A stretch of DNA of 64,000 nt from Eumeta japonica (Eukaryota > Arthropoda > Insecta > Lepidoptera > Psychidae): the NCBI GenBank assembly GCA_005406025.1, contig BGZK01000017.1, positions 186,001 through 250,000 of the forward strand, written 5' to 3'. Within the stretch, counting starts at the first letter, position 1, and the number at the start of each line of letters is the position of its first letter. The notes beneath the pieces were generated by a model. It ran no database searches. It saw only the letters and a program-made list of their open reading frames with translations, and had not been told where the DNA came from. A program made the position numbers and the translations under genes. This document shows positions 21,796 to 33,774 of this stretch, in pieces.

Positions 21796-23264
21796 TTCCA
21801 TAAAGATTATTAATTAAAATATTTGTATTATATTATTAAATAAAATACATAAGTATTCTATAAAGAGTATGAAAATAAACGTCGTAGTGTCACGTGAAGA
21901 CGTCCTTAATATTTTCCCAGTCCAGGCAGACACCCCAATTCCGCACGTGTACGACATTTACATACCGATTTCGCTTCCCCGGCTCCCGTCAATCGGTTCA
22001 AGCGGGCTCGTCGGCCGGGCCGCCTAAAATTTGTCCCTTCCTTAATATGCGACCGATTTGCTCTGCATAAGTTTTTCTAGGGCGTCCCTCGGCGGACCCT
22101 CATCACACACATTCAATTCCGCTCTATAGATGTCATTAGTCAATTTACTTTCATTCGTCCTTTTCAAACGCATATGCCCAACAATACCATGTTTTTTATA
22201 CTTGTAAACGTTGTCAATTGTCAAAAAAAAAAATAATATATATTGTTATCGATATTATATCATTTTGATTAATATTAATTTATATTAAATAGTGACAAAG
22301 TTTTTTTTACATATCTTTTCTTAAGATACATATAATATAGCGATGAATAAGAATAATACAATAATAGAATAAATTACAAATAAATAAAATAATACTAATA
22401 AATAATAATGATAAAGATATAATATCTTAAAATGAAGTTTTCGAGCTATGCAGAAATTGAATTCATGCTCCGCGCTGGAAGATGAACCCTATAGTGCGGC
22501 CGTTGCATTTTGCGATTTTTGTATCATATATTTTCGAAAATCTAAAAAAGCTTGCAGGTATTGTTGGATTGTTTTGAATGTAAAAGATCACGATAAATGT
22601 AGTACTAAAACATTTGCCAAAGCATGATCTTTTAAAAAATTTTAGATGGCGCTAATGGGTCTGAAATTAATGACATTTTCTTTTTTTTTTCAAAGTGCTT
22701 TGAAAACAGAAACAAATAGTTTGGAACTTATTTAAAATCGGAAATACTTTTGCCGCCTTAGACACGCTAAACATGGCGGATGAGTAAGGCACAACGATGT
22801 ACATCACAAAACTCAACACTTTTGTCGATGGGTGGCATATATACGTTTTTGTTTTAAACTTTAAATCATACAAAACTTCAATAGTCTACTGAGAATTAAG
22901 TTATGAAAACTCAAACTCGCTACCCGCGACCGGCACGTTTTCTTTGAACAAAGTTTCAACAACGTCATTCGGACAGGACTTCAACAGTTTCGTGTTCTCC
23001 AGAAACACATTTTGGGAAAAAGTTTCAAACGCGACAGAGACATGAACTGCTGCAGCTACAATTTCACCATTCCCAAGCGAATTATATGTCACGTGATTCC
23101 AACTTACTTGTTTTGGTATATATGCTTTACCACACAATTGAAGTTTATATTTTAACCTGGTCATAATAGACAGGCAAATTACAAACAAACCCTTTAGAGC
23201 TAAAAATTGCTGCGAGTGTCAAACTTCGCAAAATTTGTTTTTTTTTTTGCGTTTTTCAGCCAAG

Positions 23265-24300
23265 CTGTAAATTTTGTCAAAAAATAGATAAGGCAAAAAC
23301 TGTCGGTCATGCAATTATTTATAAAAATTGTCCTTACTCTTTTTCTCCTAAGAGTTACTGTTTCTCAGATATAACGATTTATAAAGTGGAAAAAATTGTG
23401 TTCATCATAATATTCATAAGTACGCCATGTACATATGTCACTGAACCTTTAATATAAGTAAAAATATCTTTATATCTATCTGTGTATGTTATACATAAAA
23501 AATACTACAATTTTGACAATTGCTTTTTCAAAGACCTAATGAAAAAAAAATACTATTAGTATCGAACGTTCCTTTCTAGTGAAAACAGGTGTTTATTTTA
23601 TTATATCCTAAATTAATTTACGCTGCTTTTAGTTTCAAAAAAGGAAATGTGCCAATTCTGTTTTATATCGACAGTACTTTGGAATCAATCCAGACTTTAC
23701 TCTTACTTCCATCGGTAAAACTTTTTAACACAATTTATTACAAAATGGATGTAGTTCTAATTGCGGCTGCATAAAAGTTGGTTTATTTTGTTCATTAGCA
23801 TGTACCAGTTGTCAAAGGCAGTCGCGCTTCAATGTCGAATTGCCATTAGAAGAAGGTTCGCACAATATCAGCTAGAAGACATCTGTTGGGACAATTTATT
23901 TGCAGCTAGCAGGAATAAGAAGAAGAACAAGAACAAGAAGAAGAGGAAGCAGAAGTATTAGATGATCATAATTTCCCCAATTTCATAAAATTCTCACAGT
24001 TTTCATTGTTTCCGATAGTACAATTTTTTTACTATTAAATAATAATTAATTAAACAGGATCACAAAAGATCATGGAACCGGAGAAACAACGTTAAAAAAC
24101 GTGCCAAGTACATAACTTCACAGACAGCGTGGCAACGTGTGCATATTATGAAGAACAAATTTTTTCGACTTTTTGAATCGTTTTATCTCAGAAACGGTGA
24201 CTCTTACGAGAAAAAGTGTAAAGATAATTATTTTAGATAACTGCATGATCTATAATTTTTGACTGATTTATTTTTATAATAAAACCTACTGTTTGGTTAA
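23265..24300. repeat. Inverted pair of a diverged repeat (23265-23460 and 24100-24300)
   Basis: The reverse complement of 23265-23400 aligns with 24142-24300 over about 145 bases at roughly three-quarters identity. Shared landmarks are TATCTCAGAAACGGT, CTTACGAGAAAAAG and AATTGCATGA/AACTGCATGA. Similarity extends a little beyond toward 23460 and 24100. The spacer is about 0.7 kb. Two copies of one interspersed family in opposite orientation, or a large foldback element, explain it equally well. The open frames in the area (95, 68 and 86 codons) are not recognised. Confidence 0.6.
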
Positions 24301-24594
24301 AAAACGAAAAAAAAACATATTTGCGTAATTTTACCTCGAATATTTTTTTTTTGTTTCGCTTTTCATTTATAATGACGTTCGAAACATTGGTACCAATTTT
24401 TAGTTTTGTAATTCTACCCTTATTTTTTGGGCAAACTTGACCGGACCATTCGGAATCCCCGACTTTATTTTCGACCGAAGTAGCTTCCTTCATTCCATAA
24501 AACTTATTTGAATAATCACGAATAAAGATTTACATATTGCGCGAATAAAAATACTATGGTCACGAGTTCCGTCCTTGTACAAACAGCGAAGTTA

Positions 24595-24910
24595 CTTCGT
24601 AATTCTCCTTCTGCCTCGAGTGAGGCACTTGCAAGACTAACGAATCGCTGGAGCACGAGTCGGAGCCACGTTCCGAGGAGTCGCGAGTCGGCCAACGAAT
24701 CGATATGAAATCGCCGCGCTTAATAAGCGGGAGGATTTCCGCACTTATAAATAATTCACCATAAAATTAAATTCGCGGACGTCGCGCCGGCCGGTAGTCG
24801 CTCTCCGGCCGCGCGACGTCCGCGTACTTTTGTGATTGCGGCCCGAAGGTTGTGACTCCACAAGTCCGGTCATCCAAAAAGATCCCGCCGTTCGGGCATA
24901 CGTTTTGTGT
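24595..24910. promoter_or_regulatory. GC-rich block with near-perfect 20-bp hairpin
   Basis: A block of high GC flanking an AT segment with a Hox-type look (ACTTATAAATAATTCACC, ATAAAATTAAATT at about 24744-24772). The arm at 24774-24794 pairs with 24805-24824 over 20 bases with a single one-base bulge and a 10-base loop, TAGTCGCTCT. No open reading frame explains it. It could be a cis-regulatory element, a structured transcript or the foldback of an old MITE. Confidence 0.45.
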
Positions 24911-26530
24911 ATGAGAGTAGACTAGATGTGACGGTATTGAAATATTATTTTTTAAAAAGATAAAAACTGCTTTTAAGCACCTATTAAAATGAGCCGTTTT
25001 TGGACTCGGTGCGAGCTAAAGATATGTCTAATGCGGTTTTATATAAATTTTCATAATTTGACATAGTTTTTCAATGAATTTCTTTGTTCATACTTAATTT
25101 GTTGAGTTCGGTTATTTTCTATTTACTTTTGTGTTCATCGTTTTCGTTATTGTTATACTTTTGTTTTGCACCGAATAATTATTTTATTAAATTTTTGAAG
25201 ACGGTTTTTTTTTGGAAAGTTACTTTTCTTAACATTTTTTAAAGTTTATGTACTTCAACTATATTTCTCTTATGCCTTAAGATAATTACAAATACATACA
25301 TAATTTTTATTGGGCAGGCGGTCTTTAATGTAGAAAAAGTGAAAAACTAGTTCCTATACCGAATTTTCCGTTAAGTTTTTGAATATTTCTTTGAAACACG
25401 GAAAATTTGAGTAACGGGTGCTATACTACATTACTATGTTTGTATCATTTCTTCATGAATCTCCAGTCCAGCGAATCTTTTTTTCTATGTGTGTTAAAGT
25501 TTCGCCAAAGGCCAGGTGTATGTTTACCAGCTTTCAGAATGCGAAAACCTTGAAGGGAATAGTATTGTCACACCATAAATCAATTTATCGCTAAAATAGG
25601 AATTTCGATTGGTTGACGCTTAGCGTTATAGTAAGGTTGTATTGTAGCCTATAGAGTTGACATGATATCCATCTTAATTTACTACTACACATTCGAGTGG
25701 TTTCTTTTCAATTGGTTCCATTGTGTAAGGTCATACTTACTTTCAAGTCCAGTCCGGTTCAGCTTCTCCTTGATCATAATTAAGTGCCTACCTTTTTATG
25801 GGATCGTTAAAAGCATTGACTTTGATGAGTTTTTTGATAAATTTTAGAAGTTAAAGAACCAGTACTACAGAAATTAGAATAAGACCATTTTGGATACTGA
25901 ATCCAACGCAAAAATATAAAATCATAGAAATCGATTCTTAAAGGAGTTATATCCGAACATACATAAAAATACATATAGAAAAATTGAGAACTTTTTTAGA
26001 GTCGGTCAAAGAGTAAAAAGCCTGTGTGTAACTTGCTCTGTAGACACGTACCAAATTATACTTTTATTGGAAGAATAAATATATTCAGTGTGTGTATATA
26101 ATAAATGCACATTATTATTCTGTTCTGTAAGGTCTGTTATGTTCACAATACCTTCAAATCACTTATTGCCGTAAATATTACTTATAGTGTGTAGTGTGCA
26201 TGTGTAGTGAATTGTTACCGTACAGGCATTAAAAGCAGCAGGAATAGTACATCTCATTTGCGCACCACTTGGATAACTGCCAACCGTACCAACTTCATGG
26301 TGTGTTACGTCAGGTCTTACATACCCAAAATACACTCCAATGTATGTATGCATGTATTCAAACGTAACTTCAAAAACGTGACAAACGTAGTTTTATATAC
26401 ACCGTAAAAGACATTACTGGAGTTTAATATATTTAGTCGCTTCCTAATCGATATTTTATAACATTAATAGAATGGTAATTCTATGAGCTACTAAAAGAAA
26501 ATTGTGTTAAATTTTATACCAAAAAGAGCT
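24911..26530. other. AT-rich DNA, no gene seen
   Basis: No coding frame with any recognisable domain, no repeat ends and no RNA gene on either strand. Frames of 60-66 codons look random. Confidence 0.5.
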
Positions 26531-26537
26531 TGATTGT

Positions 26538-27010
26538 AAAAAATCGAGTGTGAGTTCACACGCGGCAGAAGTGAAACTTAGTATTCTGGTTAATTTTTAA
26601 GCCAATGAGTTGAATATACTATGGAGGTGGTGAACAGATAGAAAGAGAAAGGGAGACAAAGAGTGCGATTGAACGACAACTTTTTAATGAAAGTAACACT
26701 TAAGTAAAAGTAGAAATTGTTGGATTCATTATAAAATAATGTGCTACAGATTTCAACGTTTTTCTCTCTTCCTCTCTTTTTATATATTTCGAGTGGATTA
26801 TGAATATGGAGTCTAGTCTCCATGGCACACAGAGTCCGTGGACGGGCCCGCATACGGCGGTAGAGTGGTGGAGACGCAGACCGCTACGAACCATCGCATA
26901 AAGAGGAGACGAAGGACAGGGAAACTATATAGAAACGCATTTAATCTCATTCTGTCACAGCTTAAACTCATATATACATTTATATCTCTTTTTCGTTATC
27001 TATATTCATT
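26538..27010 (+). repeat. Interspersed repeat with invariant 146-bp core, copy 1
   Basis: About 475 bp matching 32505-32990 in inverted orientation. The central 146 bases (26796-26941) are identical to 32576-32721 with no mismatch or gap, while the flanks agree at only about 80 per cent by eye. The core is GC-rich and includes the palindrome ATGGAGTCTAGTCTCCAT and a GGGCCCGCATACGGCGG stretch. Open frames cross it on both strands (for example 61 and 64 codons), but I recognise no protein. It may be a MITE, a SINE-like unit or carry a conserved RNA. Confidence 0.75.
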
Positions 27011-28300
27011 TAATACTGTCTAATTCAGAGACGACTGTTTAATGATGCCGATTTTAGTCCGACGGTTAACAATAGATTAACGAAAATTCTATTCAGAAAC
27101 GTTTATTATCGTTGATAATGGTACTTGGGTGGGACTAGCGACCATTGTTTTATTAAACCACTTCGAACCAGATTTAAGTGTGGTAGTACGAGATTTGTGT
27201 GACAGATTAAAAACAGTTGTATACGCGAAATAATTTCAAATTCGTGGTTCTGGAAGTAAATGAGTGTGATGACACTAATGATATTATTGAACAACCGAGG
27301 ATCTATCGCAAAAGGATGATCCATTTGAAATTTTTACTTTGTATTTGAAACTTTGTTTTGTGGTTATTGATGTCTGTTTGTTTATCTTCAATTAGGTATC
27401 TTAATTTTGGACTGAACTAAGTTAACTAAAAAAATATTATCTGGTTTAGTTAGAACCACCTTAGTACTGGTTTTAGGACAAAGTTCAATTCACCCAGTCC
27501 CAAAAGAAGTTTCAATTTAAAAATAGCAACTACGTCATGTGCACGATCGACGACTGAATCGTGTTGTTGGCGCGTCACGACCTTTGGCGATCGGTGGTAC
27601 TCGTAGCTGATTGGTAACAACGCTATCATGTTATATAGAGAAGGAGTATTTATCTAATTATTCAAATCAGATAATAAAGAATAACTATTAGTAGGAAACA
27701 CAACTATTGAATAATAATAACTTTTTGTTCCACTGTTAGTTATTTTGTAAAAATGTATGCACTCCAATAAGTAAAAAAAATATTTTAAATTAGTATAGAC
27801 ATAAAATTATAGAAATTATGTAGAGTTTTGGCGCCGTTTAAGTTAGCTTAAATTCATTAATTACACATAATAATTATGCAAAATATCCGAGCTGCGCGAA
27901 ATGTCCTTTACGATGCGTTTGAGTAGTAGTACGGAACACTATATACTCGAGTTCGTCTCGCACTTAACTGGTTTTATAGATATCAATTAATCATACAATT
28001 TTTGTGTTATTATTTTTATTTTTTCTGCTGCAGCTACAATAAGAAATATTTCAATTCCAATCCTAAGGCTATATTTTATGGCGATGCCGTAATATAGAAC
28101 TCGCTCTGACAATTTATTCGGTTTCAGCCTTTTCATCCTCGCCTCACATAAAAATACGCTGATACGTACGTACAGTGTAATGTATGAAAGCAGACAAGAA
28201 GGCGACTGGATCTCGATATCGGCGATTACATATCGAAAATTATCCATGAAAATTAACTCAGATGTGATGTACATCGATAACATAGCACCGGTTGTGCAAA
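27011..28300. other. AT-rich DNA, no gene seen
   Basis: Open frames of 72 and 98 codons on - have no domain. Nothing else recognised. Confidence 0.45.
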
Positions 28301-28620
28301 TAAATTGCAGTACGAAATCGGTAATGTACGCTTCAATAACGCGTCGGTGAGAGTTCCGAAGCGCGGCTAATGTATCGGCGCTTTCGCAAATTCAATTCAC
28401 CCTGTGCTATCCGACGGCGTCCAACCGGCCTCCTGCGGGAGCGGGATGGCCGGAGATGTCCTTAGTGAACGTGAAATCACTTTGCAAGCCAAAAGCGGTC
28501 TTAACCGTACGAAATAGAATACATTCTTGCACAGCGACCTGCTCAAATAAGACCTTATAGGAAAGCACAAAAGTTCGTCCTTTCGCCGCTTCCCGCAGAC
28601 GACCGATACGTGCGAGCTTT

Positions 28621-28660
28621 TCAGTTCAGTTGCGATCGAGCCGCCTCGCGCGTAGGATCT
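28621..28660 (+). promoter_or_regulatory. Initiator plus DPE core promoter
   Basis: TCAGTT at 28626-28631 fits the arthropod initiator with its A at 28628 as +1. At +28 to +32 (28655-28659) the bases GGATC fit the downstream promoter element consensus RGWYV exactly, at the required spacing. A second TCAGTT directly upstream (28621-28626) lacks a matching DPE. There is no TATA box. The promoter sits at the edge of GC-richer DNA and directly precedes a plausible first exon. Confidence 0.6.
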
Positions 28661-28900
28661 CCGCACCTCATCCCTCACACCTCATACTTTTTCTTTTCAT
28701 ACAAAAAAAAATCAAAGCATCCCAACGTAACTTTCCGCGTGTACGCACCTACGAACAGACGGAGCGGCCGAGAAGTTGAAAAAGTTCGTTTCCAGATTTT
28801 CCGCGAAAACCGCGCGGAGTGTTTCCTTCCCCGCCGGCGAGGGTCCGTCACAAAAATAAACATGAAGACATCATCGTTCTCCCTGCGCGTGATGCGGAGG
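28628..28900 (+). CDS. Candidate host first exon: 5' UTR and 13 codons, then splice donor
   Basis: From the predicted start at 28628 a 234-base leader runs to ATG at 28862 in context AATAAACATGA, a good insect start. Thirteen codons (MKTSSFSLRVMRR) follow, then the exon ends at 28900 with AGG|GTAAGTG, a consensus donor in phase 0. The reading frame is also open upstream, so a longer N-terminus is possible, but the initiator position argues against starts before 28628. The short basic N-terminus could precede a membrane anchor, though that is a guess. I do not recognise the gene, and no second exon was found, so the first intron would be long. The evidence is the agreement of four independent signals. 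Confidence 0.5.
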
Positions 28901-30450
28901 GTAAGTGTCTCGGCGGCGCGGCGCGTAACAGGTTGCCAACGCCACAGGTGCTATGGCCGGCCACACCCAGAATGAGGGGTTTTTTCAAGGGTTTACCATT
29001 CGATCGTCGACCATTATAACTCGATAGTTTGACAAATATCGAAGAACGCCAAACTGTCTTTTCTAGAAATATATGTAAATAATTTTATCATTCGCCTTGT
29101 GCTGTCAAATTAAATGAAAATTGTTAAATTATCATGTGCTGAATAAGCATAATATATAAATAAAAGGGATCTTGAAAGAAATAATGGAAAATAAATTGCA
29201 AGATTTTCTCGTTAAGCTTGTAGACTTTAAGAAGGCTTTTCCATTCGTCAAGAAATGATATATTTACATTCCAGTAAATAATAGCGTTGACAAAAAACAC
29301 AAGAGTGTTGTATTTAAAATTATTTCGCTATAAGAGTTAAAAGCTACAGAGCTTTATTATTTATATATTAATTAAAAGTGAAACAAATACATTTACTTTT
29401 TTCAGAATAAATTTAGGTAATAATATTTACATAAGGTTGATATTTCATTAGGAACTATATGTGTGTGTGTGTGTGTATGGTATGTTATTTATACACATAT
29501 TTCATACAATCATAGAAGGCGTTATTGACTTTTTTGCAAATCAGTTTATTTTTCTTCCTATATAATGTCTTGTTAGCCACTTGCAAGAAAATGAGTATTT
29601 TCGCACGTACATAATAAATGAGTAGGTAAAACTTTTCAAACGCTCGTGAAGGCTCCATGGATTTCCTTCTATTTTCCTATTATGAACAAACAAATGGCTA
29701 AAATATCCTTTTGTGGCTTATTTGCTATATTACCCCCTTGTGACGACGGGTTTGTTTGATTGTGACTGAAGTTCTTTTATTTGGGAAAAATGGCGACAGT
29801 ATGTGTGGTATTTTATTAGCAACAATAATACAGCCTCCCCATCAATATACGGTGGTGCAAACGAGTTTGTTTGTTTGACTGATTGCACTTTCGTTATTGC
29901 GTATTTCATTAAGACTGATTGTCTTTTGTTTTAATTTATTTCATTGTGACTGATTGTCCTTTTGTTTTTATTCATTTATTATTTTTTTTTACAGTTTAGA
30001 AGTTTAATCAAACTTTGATATGGCATATATTCGTTTATGTTGTATATAAATAAACAAAGTACTCTTTTTGTGCCGCTAACGAGGAAGAACTTCTGAGAAC
30101 GTTTTTAATAAATAACATAAAGAATGTTTATTTATTAGTAAATTTGTGATGTAATCTGGACAAGGTACGGAACCGGAAGCGGGATAGGACTAGGGATCGG
30201 AATTAGGACTAAGAATGAGGTCAGAAGTGGAATTGAGAGTGTATTAGAATTCAGGTCGGGATAGACGCAAAAGATCTAGAAAGTTATTTTTTACTCACGC
30301 GGATAAAAGCTGTTATACAACTGAATTATGATTGAGCGAAATCGTTTTTTTATAAGAAAAAAATGCCGTCTTATATTTCTTCTTAACAATATATTTATTA
30401 TATGTATAATTTATGTAATGAAACTGTCTCAATAATACTTTGCAATACAA
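28901..30450 (+). other. Probable start of a long first intron
   Basis: After a short GC-rich run to about 28985 the sequence turns AT-rich with no gene seen. It includes a short (GT)n at 29459-29478. A purine-rich tract at 30165-30250 with AGGGATCGGAATTAGGA recalls a decayed version of the minisatellite phrase GGGATCGGAAT. Confidence 0.4.
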
Positions 30451-30452
30451 AA

Positions 30453-30604
30453 AATCGGTTGTCTGTAAAGTCGGTTTACTGATGATAGTTGAACGTGACA
30501 ATGTCATAAGAAAATACTGATGGAATGGTTTCAAAAGAAAATTTTTATTTTATTTACATTGTATATATATATATATATCAATATCAAAACGTACATATAT
30601 CAAT

Positions 30605-30662
<58 letters not shown>

Positions 30663-30990
30663 CCAAAGAATCATTACCTTTATCGCCGCAGTTATCGTTG
30701 CTATAAACAATTGACTCCACATTCACTTTTCACTGCACTTCATACTTGACGAAAACATGTAAATGTATTATTGTATAGCAGCTGTCCACGCGGACGCATC
30801 GCTCACTCAAGTAGGAGAGAGACAGATGTCGCACGCGGAGGCCGGTTGTACCTCTCTGTCGCTCGTCCCGCGCTCTCGCTTGCACTTCAAGCCTTAAATG
30901 GAATGCCTCAGAGCGAGGTAGCGCCGCATGAGTCATGTTTTTCGTGCGTGCAGCCGGCTCCATCGAATTATAAGACGTTGTCACCTCAAA
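30453..30990 (+). repeat. Interspersed repeat (CTGTAAAGTCGG...AAGACGTTGTCAC), copy 1
   Basis: Starts CGGTTGTCTGTAAAGTCGG and ends TATAAGACGTTGTCACCTCA. The copy at 57.27 kb has the same two ends in the same order. Near the left end AACGTGACAATGTC is roughly the inverse of the right-end GACGTTGTCAC, so the family may have inverted subterminal repeats. The middle carries a long TA microsatellite and a GC-rich segment. Confidence 0.6.
30605..30658. repeat. (TA)n microsatellite
   Basis: About 27 uninterrupted TA units, with a shorter run at 30562-30578. Confidence 0.95.
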
Positions 30991-31299
30991 ATTTGGAATA
31001 GCTAACATTTTAATATAATATTAATCAAATACTATAAAGTGAAATGAAATAAATTACACTTCAAAAATATTAAACATTTATAACCTCAACAGAGAAATGT
31101 ATTTCTAAGTCGGTTAATCTTACAATCAGTTTAAATGATTATTATTTGTTTTTATGATTATAAATTCACACTCATTTATTTAAAGGCGAGGCAGAGACTA
31201 CAGATTTGTACATAGTACAATCATTTATTATAAGATCCCAGCTAAAATGCAAAAAAAATCATTTTGGGAATTTAAATTATTCGCTAAAAATAATTTACA

Positions 31300-31620
31300 T
31301 GGCAAAGGCTATTATTATACCGTGTCTGAATACCTAAATGACAAAAAAAACCCATGCGACTGAACTGCTCGGCTGTCAGGTTGCTTCATGTTATTTATAA
31401 GTATTGTACTAAATTATTAATTACTCAATATTTTCTATCGACGAGTAAAAAAGCGCGGCCCTTGAGTTTCTTGGCCACTCTTCTCAAGGTCGGTTTCGAG
31501 AGCTTAAAATTTGGCCCTTTCTTATACGTTACCAATTTGGTCGGCGTAGCTAAAATAATTATCCCATATTATCATCCTACAGGTCTGCTGAAGCTGTGTT
31601 CTTATTAGACCACCGATTGT
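31300..31620. other. Unassigned segment with a lysine-rich minus-strand frame
   Basis: On - a short frame reads KKGPNFKLSKPTLRRVAKKL followed by KGRAFLLVD before a stop. It looks more protein-like than its surroundings, but I recognise no family, and it may be part of an interspersed repeat. Confidence 0.25.
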
Positions 31621-31664
31621 AAGAGATAGAAACGTACATATACATGTTTGTTTCCGTTTAATCT

Positions 31665-31865
31665 AGGCTCTCCACACACGCCTAATAAATTACAGCGTAC
31701 GCGGGCTTATCGCGTGTAATTGCCTCAAGGTAGGGCCCTTCTTAAATTGAAATTGTTGCGAAGCCTTCACACTACCTACGCTCCCCGAAAGACATTTCGT
31801 TGTTGTAAATTGAGAGTTACTGCTGCAGATGCGTGCTTAACTGAAGGCGCGTGTGTGGGTGTGCG
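31665..31865. promoter_or_regulatory. Regulatory-looking block
   Basis: GC-richer segment with homeodomain-like cores (CTAATAAATTACAGC, GTGTAATTGCC) and no open frame. Candidate enhancer by composition only, lying downstream of the predicted promoter at 28.63 kb. Confidence 0.25.
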
Positions 31866-32002
31866 TTAATTTCCATCTGTGTTTATTAAATTTTGACAGA
31901 TGTGCTTTTTAAAGTAAAATTGTTTAAGATGCAATTTGATAAACAATCGGCAATTGGAAGGGAGATGAAAGATATAACGTAAAGAAAAGGAGAAAGAGAG
32001 CT

Positions 32003-32179
32003 ATGCTATCCGATGTCAAGGAAGTGGAGCAAAAAAGAGACCGAATTATTCGCTATATGGTGGGGGAAATACGTTCGACCGCAGCGCTCGCTGTGGCAAA
32101 AATGGGAAGGTATCGGGAAAAGCAGTACATGTTGGATGAATTGTATGAAAATTCAGTGCAGTTATCAATATTATCGGAA
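32003..32179 (+). CDS. Unrecognised 58-codon open frame, helical and charged
   Basis: ATG at 32003 to TAA at 32177-32179. The frame stays open upstream to a stop near 31940. The sequence is mostly charged with regularly spaced hydrophobics: SDVKEVEQKRDRIIRYMVGE, then ALAVAKMGRYREKQYMLDEL. This suggests amphipathic helices. Composition differs from the low-quality frames around it. It could be a small protein, one exon of a larger gene or a relic. A passing resemblance to coiled ESCRT-III helices was noted but is too weak to name. There is no clear splice acceptor or promoter. Confidence 0.3.
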
Positions 32180-32504
32180 TAAGACACAATATTTATTGGA
32201 AATCGAAAATTATGCTCAAATAAACTGATAATTAAAAGTTGAATAATTATCCGAGCTAACTTTAGAAAGACTTTAATATGAGGCACGTTCTTAAGAGAAC
32301 CACAGCTTTAAGGATATTTTGATGAAGTTTATAAATATTTAGCCACCGCCAAAGCGAATTTGACCTATTTGGGTAAACTTCCTTATATATTATGCGAGCC
32401 ACAATGCTTAAAGTTTTTGTTCAATTTAAGGCTAAATATTATATCCATATCTAATATTTCAAGCGAAACTTCTTTAGGGACGGTGTGAATTAGATTTTAT
32501 GAAA

Positions 32505-32990
32505 CAAATATGTGAAACGAAAAGAGATAGATATAAATGTAAATATAAGTTTTAGGCTGTGAGAGAATAAGATAGAATGCGTTTCTATATAGTTTCCCTG
32601 TCCTTCGTCTCCTCTTTATGCGATGGTTCGTAGCGGTCTGCGTCTCCACCACTCTACCGCCGTATGCGGGCCCGTCCACGGACTCTGTGTGCCATGGAGA
32701 CTAGACTCCATATTCATAATCTACTCGAAATATATAAAGAGAGAGAGAGAAAGAGAGATGTTGAAATTTATAGCACATTATTTTATATTGAATCAATCAA
32801 TTTCCACTTTTACTAACAGGTTACTTTAATTAAAAAAAATGTCGGTATAAAAATTTAATTAAAAAAAAATGCACTCTCTCTTCTTTTCTCTGTGTTTAGC
32901 ACTTCCATAATGTATTCATCTCATTCTCTTAAAAATTAACCAGAATACTAAGTTTCACGTCTACTGCGTATGAATTCACACTTGATTTTT
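32505..32990 (-). repeat. Interspersed repeat with invariant 146-bp core, copy 2
   Basis: Inverted counterpart of 26538-27010. The core at 32576-32721 is an exact reverse complement of 26796-26941. The flanks include a GAGA-rich run (32742-32757) that is expanded relative to copy 1. Some 5.6 kb separates the two cores, and the predicted first exon at 28.6 kb lies between them. Confidence 0.75.
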
Positions 32991-32999
32991 TATTATAAT

Positions 33000-33770
33000 T
33001 GTTTTAGTAACAATAGAAATAATTGCATTATGTATTTGTTACTCTCATTGTACAAATAGGTCCACAGCAAACACTGTCTTTGTTATTATTCGAGAAGAGA
33101 TCATAATTATTTCTTGAAAATTCATGTTTTTGATGAAAGAAACAATAATACCCGATTGACTGTCTGATCTATACTAGCTGATCATTTAATTGCCAGAGAT
33201 GTTGGCAGATATTGTTATTGTTTTATGAAATGAAAACTATTGTAAGTAGATCAAAGTGCAAATAATTAAACTGTCATGGCTCTAGTGAAAACAGCAGCAA
33301 TACATCATTCTTTTCATTATGAAAAATAAAACGAAACAAGAAGGATACTGTTGCTTGTTATTTGTAGTTGTTTTGCAAAAAGAGAATTATTAATCAATAA
33401 AATGATAAACAACTCTATCAATGTTTTTACTGTTTCATGAATATGTAAATGTTGGAAAAATTCTCAAAAGTTGCTGACGCTAATCGGCGCTAATCTCGGC
33501 CACATAGCCAATACACAAGGATACAAAGAGATAGTGTAATAAAGTGTAGCGCATGCGCGCGTTGTAGATATAAAGTCAGTCACTGTATATGATTAGCTGA
33601 CGTACTACGCTTTGTAATTATTATTTATAATAACGTTTTGCGATTACCTGCGTTTTTTTTACGTTTGTGTCCTACGATTATTTGATAATATCTATGAAGA
33701 GTTATTATGTAAGTTTTATTGTAATGAATATAATTTTATCAATAATTACGTCTTTGAATCAGGTGTATAG
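33000..33770. other. AT-rich DNA, no gene seen
   Basis: A short GCATGCGCGCG patch at about 33550 is the only GC feature. No domain-bearing frame. Confidence 0.5.
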
Positions 33771-33774
33771 TGCT

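Noticed and set aside
28610..28975. 121-codon open frame starting upstream of the promoter
   Set aside because: Its ATG precedes the predicted transcription start and it runs through the leader and past the splice donor. The 13-codon reading from 28862 fits the signals better.
32003..32179. Naming the 58-codon frame as an ESCRT-III (Vps20/CHMP6-like) fragment
   Set aside because: The resemblance is limited to helical charge patterning and a RY.E.-like motif, which is not enough to assign a family.
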